Shown: positions 56,008 to 64,000 of the stretch, piece by piece
Layout: every line of letters starts with the position of its first letter
How positions within the stretch are numbered: the first letter of the stretch is position 1
DNA from: Amphiduros pacificus
Lineage: Eukaryota > Annelida > Polychaeta > Phyllodocida > Hesionidae
Reading direction: 5' to 3'
NCBI GenBank assembly: GCA_949316495.1
Contig: OX439005.1
Span: 11,253,701-11,317,700 of the forward strand
Length of the DNA: 64,000 nt
Notes under the pieces: generated by a model
The model's database searches: none
The model's input: only the letters and a program-made list of their open reading frames with translations
Told to the model about the DNA's origin: nothing
Made by a program: the position numbers and the translations under genes

Positions 56008-57649
56008 TAGGGTGTTTCATTTTTCGGACTTTTTTTCCGATCAAGCTGCTCATTAAAAGAAATGATCTCTGATATGTAGTAAACCCACAGAAAAAATTTA
56101 AGACCAATCGATCAACTTTTAGACCCCCCCCTACCACCTTGTATGTTTGACCTCAGAAATCAGTGCTCGGTGGCCATTTTCTGGTTAAAATTCAAGTCTC
56201 ATTGCCTCATAATTTCATTTTATTCAACTCAGGTAGTGTCTGTGTCACACAAATGTAGTTTTAAAGGTTACTTAATATTTCAAGATCATTCCCATTTAAT
56301 TTGGGTCAAAATCATTCAAATTCAAGACATTAATTCTGAAAAATATACATTTTCAAATTAATTTCACACTCATATCGGATAAATTTTTCACATTATTTCC
56401 ACATTTTCTTCAAATTGAGAATTATATTATAGTATGAAAGTTCACAGATTTGTCTCCATTTCATTTTTTTTAGCTCTGCTGAGACTCACAGAGCTTTAGG
56501 AGTGGGGAAAATGTCTGTCTGTCCGTCCGTCTGTCAAAATTTCTTTGAAAGTCTTCTTCTCCAAAACTACCAGTAATATATGTTTAAAATTTGTGCTTCA
56601 CTCCCATTTCTGCTACATCTTTGACAAATGCCACTACTTTAACTATAGCTGCCATTTGTTTGTATTCCTCATCATCTTGCCAGTGCTCTGGTGGTAAATG
56701 GAGCCATCTTCCATCCACTCAGGAGTTCAAACAGGAGCCATGATTGTGACCCAATCTGGGAGTAGTGAGATATTTCCCTGTTAAAGCATGTTTCTTTGGG
56801 AAGAATGGTTTTCTGGAATGAATAGAGAGGGCTAGGCATAGCTAGAAGTTGTGTGATAATTGCAGTCTTCATCCCATCATTCAATGATCTGTCAAACAAG
56901 ACAAATACTACTCAGTCAGATACCACAAATGACTTAGCATAGAGTTCTTGACCACGATAGCTATGGATGATGCATCAACTGCCTAAAATATATGACATAA
57001 CATGGTGTAAGAGAATTTGGAGAACAATTTATGCTTAATGTTAAAATGGATATGTGAAAGATAAATTTTAAACTGTGAATTAATAGCCTCAGAATCATAT
57101 CACATCTGATAGTCACATATCTCACAGCCACAGATTAAAATGTGGACCTGGAGCAGCCCAGCATGCCTAAAGAAACCAAGGTCCATGGAACAGGGAAATG
57201 TACTGGGCCATCCTATCAAAGTCAGCCAGTATTGCAGGTGTAATGAGACCTTTTGTTGAATAAGATCAAGGCATAGACAAATTTGCCATGTGAGCTCCAC
57301 ATTCTCTTCATCATGCCTGATTTCTTGCCTCAGCATTGTATATCATGAATATGGCAAAACTGGCTGATGAAACATGACCAGATCTCATCACACCTGAAAT
57401 ACTGGTTGGCAATAATAGTTTAGACCAGCACATTGCCCTGTTTCATGGGCCTTAGTTTCTTCAGGTACACTTGGTTGCTCCAGCTCCGAATTTAGATCTC
57501 CAGCTGTGGGAGGATATGTGTGACTATGAGATGTGATATAATTCTGAGGCTATTAATTCACAGTTTGAAATTTATCTTTTGCATATCCATTTTAACATTA
57601 GATATAAATGTTTCTCCCAATTACTCTTACACCATGTTATGTCATATAT

Positions 57650-58040
57650 TTTAGGCAGTTGATGCATCATCCATAGCTGTCGTGGTCAAGAACTCTATGC
57701 TAAGTCATTTTTGGTATCTCTGGTGGTATTTGTCTTGTTTGACAGATCATTGAATGATGGTATGAAGACTGTCATTGCCACACAACTTCAAGCTATGCTT
57801 AGTCCTGCTCTATTCATTCCAGAAAAACCAGTCTTCCCAAGGAAATGTCTCACTACTCCCCAATTGGGTCACAGTCATGGCTCCTGTTTGAACTCCTAGG
57901 AATGGATGGAAGATAGCTCCATTTACCACCAGAGCACTGGCAAGATGATGAGGAATACAGACAAATTGCAGCTATTGTAAAAGTAGTGGCATTTGTCAAA
58001 GATGCAGCAGAAATGGGAGTGAAGGACATCCAGGATTAAG
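57650..58040 (+). pseudogene. Unidentified protein-coding fragment in the foldback arm (mirrored at 56,640-56,990)
   Basis: Overlapping frames give consistent protein-like text: AVDASSIAVVVKNSMLSHFW, LFDRSLNDGMKTVIATQLQA, GSQSWLLFELLGMDGR, then LPPEHWQDDEEYRQIAAIVK and VVAFVKDAAEMGVKDIQD before a stop. The left arm carries the same text inverted (FDRSLNDGMKTAIITQLLAM, IGSQSWLLFELLSGWKMAPF). Frameshifts and stops break both copies. I do not recognise the family; it may be the element's own gene or a captured host fragment. Confidence 0.5.
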
Positions 58041-58289
58041 ATAACTCTGCAAAGAAGGGAGCTCACAGAGGTCTCATTGTCCATGTCTCTTCTTCACACA
58101 GACTTAAAATTCCATAATTCCTTAAAAATGAGAGGGAGACAATTCTGTGAATTTTCACACTAACATATAATTCTCAATTTGAAGTTAATGTGGACATAAT
58201 GTGAACATATGTATCCGATATGAGTGTGAAATTGATTTGAAAATGTATATTTTTCCGAATTAATGTCTTGAATTTCTATAATCTTAGCC

Positions 58290-58752
58290 CAAAATGTTGT
58301 CAAGGAGAAATACTAGCCAATGAGAATTGAGATAACAAGTTGGAGCCAAATTTGATATGTAACATGCATTTTGATTGATCAATATCATCTTCTGCTCTTG
58401 AATTGGTTTTAAATGATCTGTTAGGAAGAAATGTTCACAAACATTACAAAAAAGCAATGATAATCATAGCCCTAAAGCCATCGACATATGTTTATTCACT
58501 TTTAAGTGGTTGCTGAAATATGCTAAGTACAAAATTTCTAACCTCCAGGTCACTGCACTAAGGTAAATGGTGACATCACTAAGATTTGAAGGAATCTGAA
58601 TCTTTGCCTCAATGTCTACCTCTGTATAAAATTTTAAACATATATTACTGGTAGTTTTGGAGAAGAATACTTTCAAAGAACTTTTGACAGACGGACGGAC
58701 AGACAGACATTTTCCCCACTCCTAAAGCTCTGTGAGTCTCAGCAGAGCTAAA
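58290..58752 (+). repeat. Single satellite-type monomer inside the foldback right arm
   Basis: It matches the flanks and one monomer of the 34.4-37.7 kb array: AGCCAATGAGAATTGAGATA, AGGAAGAAATGTTCACAAAC, ATTACTGGTAGTTTTGGAGA, GACGGACGGACAGACAGACA and the GCAGAGCT end. The left arm keeps only the last 170 bases (about 56,472-56,640, inverted). Confidence 0.85.
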
Positions 58753-59218
58753 AATGAAATGGAGACAAATCTGTGAACTTTCATACTATAATATAATTCT
58801 CAATTTGAAGAAAATGTGGAAATAATGTGAAAAATTTATCCGATATGAGTGTGAAATTAATTTGAAAATGTATATTTTTCAGAATTAATGTCTTGAATTT
58901 GAATGATTTTGACCCAAATTAAATGGGAATGATCTTGAAATATTAAGTAACCTTTAAAACTATATTTGTGTGACACAGACACTACCTGAGTTGAATAAAA
59001 TGAAATTATGAGGCAATGAGACTTGAATTTTAACCAGAAAATGGCCACCGAGCACTGATTTCTGAGGTCAAACATACAAGGTGGTAGGGGGGGGTCTAAA
59101 AGTTGATCGATTGGTCTTAAATTTTTTCTGTGGGTTTACTACATATCAGAGATCATTTCTTTTAATGAGCAGCTTGATCGGAAAAAAAGTCCGAAAAATG
59201 AAACACCCTACTACTTTG

Positions 59219-62200
59219 AGCCTCAACTGGGGTCAACAGAAGTTCACGCTACTGTGTTTACCTGTCATCTACGATTGATGGTTAGGACAGATTTCTGCTA
59301 AGAGTGCAACTTCCATGTCTTGTTGCAACTCATCCTATTACTTAATGTTTAACTTCAATATATCGTGATGTTGTTACAGGTGCAATGCTCAATACACAAA
59401 GTATATGCCCAAAGTATATGATCATTTGTTGCAGTCAAGTTATGATAAAGTCATCACAGGCATTTATATTGTGTTTTAATTTTTAAAGCAGTTTAATTGA
59501 TATATGGCCATGATGCTGTGATTGTTGACCGAGTTCAATGGATAATATAGATTTTAACAGAAGACTCATCTACCTACAAAGATTAGACACTTGAACTGGC
59601 AAGATTCCATAATCATCCCACAAAATAGTTAAGCCTGCTGCATACTTATGAGAAGCACAATACAGAACATCATTCACAATATGCTCTCAATGAGACTTGA
59701 CATGCTAAAAGTCGCCACCAGGTGTCATCCAGGTGCCACCAATCTGTCTGTTCATACCAAAGGTTCACTTGTATCCTGGTTTTGACAATGGTTTATGGCT
59801 CACATCACAGCATCAATATTTTACTTGTATTTTTGTGCATTCTATATGATCGTACTGAGATTTTGTTTACACTGCCAATCTTAGAATGAATTATTGATTT
59901 TATTCTAAAGCTCTATAAAATTTCAGATTTCATCATCATTGACCCTTTTTCTGGATAGATAGGTGTGTAACATAACTGAAATCCATCCTCCTTGCACTGT
60001 CTCTGTCAACTGCTGTGCCATGATCAGCATTCCATAGGTGTATTTTAAGCTGAAACAAAATATTGCAATGTCACGTCAAAAGTCTCCCATGATATCGTAG
60101 CGTGCACACACTTTGGGCTCTACTGTACATGATGAAACAATTGCTGAACACATTATACTTGGCTTTACTTGCTGGGTTACAATAGTTTGGCCTCAAAGAA
60201 CTCAACAATGAAAGTGTGGATAAGCAAGTTCAAAAAAGCAAGTAGATTTTCATAAAACCTCAATGAAAAAAGTATATAACTGACAATATATCACAAAAGA
60301 AAAGATTCTATGGAGTTGAAATTTGAAAGGTGCACACAGGATCAGCCACGACTAGTCATGACTATTTATAAAAAGACACACTATAGAATGGTTACATGTG
60401 CTGGAAAGAAAATAAAAAAATGTGATATTTTGGTGTAAAAAGCATGTAAATTGGACCAGTACAAGCAAAGATAACGTTAGGGGGAACAACTGGTCTTCTA
60501 AAGTTCTTTTTTCCCACCAAAAATAGTCATTTGAACCCCCAAAAATTACATGATGCAAGATAATTGCTTTGTATGAAAATAACTACAAAACAGATTTCAG
60601 TCTTAAATGTATCAAATGCTCAGTGATGGATTTTTCTTTTGATTAGATTTTGAATTTGTTTTTAAAATTTTCTCATTTTTAATCATTTTAGATTCAAAGT
60701 TGAAGCAAAAATCAGAAAAAGATGGGTTTTTTGTAACAATTAAAGAAAGGATAGAGCTTACCTGAAAAACATTTTTGGGCATAACTACACTAGCAATCTG
60801 CATAACCAAGGCATTAATCGTTAGCTGGAATGATGTTAATTAGTTTAAATAGACAGAATTTAAAAAGATGTCTTAAAACTCAAGTAATTTGTGTTTTTGT
60901 AAATAAAACGATTCAAATAAATGTAAATTTTTGACACCATTTGGTAATTTTTTACTTGAATTTGAAGAAAGTTAGATATCTCAAAATGTAGACCATTAAT
61001 CAAAATTCCCTCTATTTAAACTAAATAGAATAATATTTGGAGTAAACCTGTACTTAAATTTTGGTAATTAAACTTGCAAAACTTCTCAATTTTGTCATAA
61101 AAAGCGTGAGAAATTTTGAGAAATATGATGTTTAATTTACTTCTAATTTTGTATCACTGGGCAGTGATGAGGTCGAATGCAGCAGCTACTGGCTAATGGA
61201 TTAGTCATAAAAGATCAATACATGATGTTTTTGTGTGTATTAATAAGCATTGATCCCATCTGAACCGATATATGGTATTTATTTAGTTGGTTTTGGTGAT
61301 GATGGTGCACTATTTCATGCAGTTGAAGGATTAATGAAGTCATAATGGTGGTGTGGCTATTTATGAATGAAATAGTGATGTCATGCATTTTTGGTATCTT
61401 AGCAACAGTCAACAACACATTTCATACAGTTGTGATCCTCTGCATGAAGTGTCCCTTTTCCCCTTAACATTAATTAAATCTCCCATGATAACATCATTGA
61501 CAGTGATTGCAATAAATGATCATATTTTATGGGGGTTGCAAGAAGAGTTTTAAATGTTGGTTTGTGTTTCCATGGTTACTAAATTATATACCTATATTTT
61601 TTTTGTCTATGAATTTCAATGATTACATTTTCTTCCTCTTTTGGATAATCTACACAAAGGCAGACAACTCATAACAAGTAGGGGCATATTATAAGACAAA
61701 GAATTTATTAAATCGATGAGGAATGACTGTGACTTTCCCCCATGAACTTTTTTATACTGTGTTGGTCCCTTTCTTGAGAAAGGAAAATGATATTTCAAAT
61801 GTCATTGAAAATGCTATAGTTGCTAACTGGACCATATGATTGTTTTACTTTACTTTTTCATAGTCTCATATTCCAATCATCCAAAAATTGGTCAGGAAAA
61901 CAGTGATTTGGGTAGAGAAAAGGTAAAGAATTTGATACTGATGAAAGAATGGGAACCCATGGAATCCCTTCTCACAATGTCTAATGGACAGCAAATATGT
62001 TAATCTTTTTGGAGCATTCATGGTATTGAAGTTCACAGGGATTCATGGGATTGCAGTTTAGAAAGATTTCTTACAAGAATGTTCATGGCATTGAAGTAAA
62101 TGTCAGTGAAATATCAGTGAAATCTCAGTCTTTCTGTTAACTGCCGGACCTGATTGATATTTTTGCCAAGGTCCGGCATATTTTCCGCAGTAATCAGCTT

Positions 62201-62280
62201 TGTGTCTGACATGAATTTCTGTGAAAATTCTAACTTTTCTCAAAACTTATGCCTCACTTAGTTTGGCAGTCATTTCAAAA
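59219..62280. other. No recognised gene
   Basis: The first 60 bases finish the MITE interrupted by the foldback. The rest is AT-rich with no supported exon, RNA or repeat. Confidence 0.4.
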
Positions 62281-62282
62281 GT

Positions 62283-62545
62283 AAAATATAAATACAGAGT
62301 GTCAGGGATCCATCATTGCGCAATATATTAATATTTCAATTGGAATAAATACACTGGCCGTGATCCGATCATTTTCACGCTCGCTGCCACTTCCGCTTTT
62401 CATGATGGCGACCGCATATATGCATATTTAGCATTGACAAACTTTCATTTTTCTGACATGTGCTTAATTTAAACATATTAAATGAAAGCAGACTACTGTT
62501 GATACCTGTGTAGTGTTACAGACTATTGGTGTGATCAGAAAAACT
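62283..62545 (-). mobile_element. Internal fragment of the TACTGTATTTACTC MITE family
   Basis: It contains GGGATCCATCATTGCGCAAT, ATATTAATATTTCAATTGGA and CCGCTTTTCATGATGGCGAC, then the AGCAGACTACTGTTGA block, matching the interior of copy 1 in reverse order. Terminal repeats are missing. Confidence 0.6.
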
Positions 62546-64000
62546 ATGACTATTGAAATTTTATCAAAAATAGATGCCTGGCGCATTTTGTCACTCAGGG
62601 TGACTCTTCAGAGGCTAGACAAGAAAATTTTGATTGTATACCTGAAGGAGCTAGAATCAAAACTGACCCGAATGAGGTAGAACGTCAAACGTTCCGTAAA
62701 CATTGTACTATGACTTAGCAAACGGTTGCTAAGGACAACTTGTCTGGTACTGTTGTTATGGTATTTATTCTACTGCTTGTGAGTAGAAAATTGATGAATA
62801 CCAAATGTCGGTAAAGAGGTATTCAAAGTTGCTGATATGCCCGGGGACCCACTAAAAAAATTTTTTACTGTTGATACCTGGCAGAATATTTTTATGTGTA
62901 TCTGTTAATAATTTCATTGCATAAAATATAAGTGTGAAAATGCCACTTTTTCAGGGCAATCTTGTTATATATGTTATTTGGAGTTACAGGTTTTGGTGTT
63001 TTGTCTCTTGGCATAATAGGGGGAGGAAGGAAATATTTTATGAAAATGACATGAAGAGTTCAATATTGACAGATGGCATTCTTCTTGGACTCCCCATGGA
63101 TAATCCTCTGGATAGGAAAGAAAACACTTTAATCCTTTAATCCTTCTTACAGTGGAATATGAATAGAAATAGACATGGAGATTTATGTGTATGAAGCGAG
63201 TGCAGGACATAACTAGTGAACCATGGATAGCAACCAGGACTTATTATCAGATGTTCTGCACTAGTTGGTTTAGAGGGACCCATGTACAGTTCTCCCACTG
63301 ATACTAAATATATTCCTGAATTAAAGATAAAGTTCAGATCTTGCCATGAATTTGCTGCACATGTTCATAGTTGATCTGTTCCATTGCTAGCCTGTAGGTC
63401 TTTTCATAGCCATGGCATGTATTGTCAATAGCAGACTACTTCAAATTATGTGTGTAATTATAGACATAAAAAAAACAAACAGTAAGCTGACAATTCATAC
63501 AGATCTCTTAAAATATGGAGACAAAATTGTTATGTGGCAAGATAAAACTCTTCATAAGAGAGAAAGGGTTTACCAGTCAAAGAATGAGTCAGATTTATTA
63601 TGCCTGGTTGTTCAAAGATCTTAATCAAATATGATAATATATAGTAAGGGAACTTGTGATCATGTGGGGAATTAGTTGTTTGGGCATTGTATTGGGAAGT
63701 AGGATTTGTTTGCGGCCTTAGTAGGCTGCCTGCTGGTCCTAGTCCTGTCTGTATTATATGAATGGTGTATATGGAAATATATGTTTGATCTTGTGTTGTC
63801 AGTAGTGTGAGATTGCTAGAGACCCTGCAGACAGGGATTGTTAGACTGGACTTAAATGGTAGAACTTACAAGTATCCAGGATACTTCCAACCATACCATT
63901 CATTAAACACAGACATGCAGACATAAACAAAGAAAAGAAATGATTCATGAATTCATATCATCTTGTATGGAGTGTGACCAGTGTTGAAAGGTTTTAACTG
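62546..64000. other. No recognised gene
   Basis: Open stretches of 60-78 codons lack splice context and motifs. No second exon for the 54,010 candidate was found here. Confidence 0.4.

Larger units (their letters stand above)
56008..59210. mobile_element. 3.2-kb foldback DNA element with 8-bp target duplication
   Basis: Both ends read TAGGGTGTTTCATTTTTCGG inward, and CTACTTTG flanks each side (56,000-56,007 and 59,211-59,218). The outer TIRs (56,008-56,472 and 58,752-59,210) are about 460 bp and nearly identical. The inner arms (about 56,640-57,270 and 57,380-58,040) are inverted but more diverged, meeting near 57,340. The right arm has an extra segment: a second partial TIR copy (58,125-58,300) and a satellite-like monomer. 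An 8-bp duplication fits hAT, P, or related superfamilies. No intact transposase is seen, but broken protein-like sequence lies in both arms. Confidence 0.88.

Noticed and set aside
56143-56361. 72-codon frame present in both foldback TIRs as a conserved protein
   Set aside because: The two copies match because the TIRs are near-identical DNA; the composition is not protein-like.

Overview
This is a piece of a eukaryotic nuclear genome. It is AT-rich (the GC-rich LINE at 26-33 kb stands out), its genes are split by GT-AG introns, and it is crowded with LINEs, tRNA-derived SINEs, short terminal-inverted-repeat (TIR) elements and a satellite array. The mix (I-like LINE with RNase H, CR1-like LINE, SINE ending in an ACCCCAAACAAAC-type tail, arrays rich in TGACCTTGACC and GACGGACA) suggests a marine invertebrate. 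I cannot place it to phylum from sequence alone.

Host genes. (1) 3,437-14,484, plus strand: the last six exons of a gene that starts left of the window. They splice in frame to about 160 C-terminal residues ending in an acidic tail. I do not recognise the family. (2) 21,518-50,699, minus strand: a complete five-exon gene for a lysophospholipase-like / acyl-protein thioesterase-like serine hydrolase (LYPLAL1 family), 235 residues, with the Ser-Asp-His triad visible. Its second intron is about 26.6 kb and holds most of the mobile DNA here. (3) 54,010-54,185, plus strand: a possible first coding exon of an acidic Ser-rich protein, ending at a good GTAAGT donor. A weak exon-like segment lies at 15,724-15,835 (minus).

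Layout. 0-3 kb: a GC-richer promoter-bearing repeat and a decayed CR1-like LINE. 3-14.5 kb: gene 1, with a 41-bp tandem repeat, a SINE, a 1-kb TIR element and a perfect 37-bp-arm hairpin in its introns. 14.5-21.5 kb: mostly featureless AT-rich DNA. 21.5-23.4 kb: exons 5-3 of LYPLAL1. 24.2-25.4 kb: an array of palindromic motifs, then a promoter-like stretch. 26.05-33.2 kb: a nearly full-length I-like LINE (ORF1 with CCHC knuckles; ORF2 with endonuclease, reverse transcriptase and RNase H). 34.4-37.7 kb: a satellite array with 315- and 360-bp monomers, each carrying nuclear-receptor-type half-sites. 38-50 kb: nested TIR elements. 50.0-50.7 kb: exons 2 and 1 and the promoter of LYPLAL1. 51.4-52.6 kb: a TTAA-flanked TIR element. 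54-56 kb: further TIR elements. 56.0-59.2 kb: a 3.2-kb foldback element with a perfect 8-bp target duplication and a related unoccupied site nearby. 59.2-64 kb: little recognisable.

Two observations stand out. The foldback element carries protein-like sequence in both arms, and it shares an internal module with the satellite: one monomer at 58.3-58.75 kb against nine at 34.4-37.7 kb. The satellite and the LINE also hold dense arrays of transcription-factor-like motifs (AGGTCA direct repeats and CACGTG boxes) inside one host intron.
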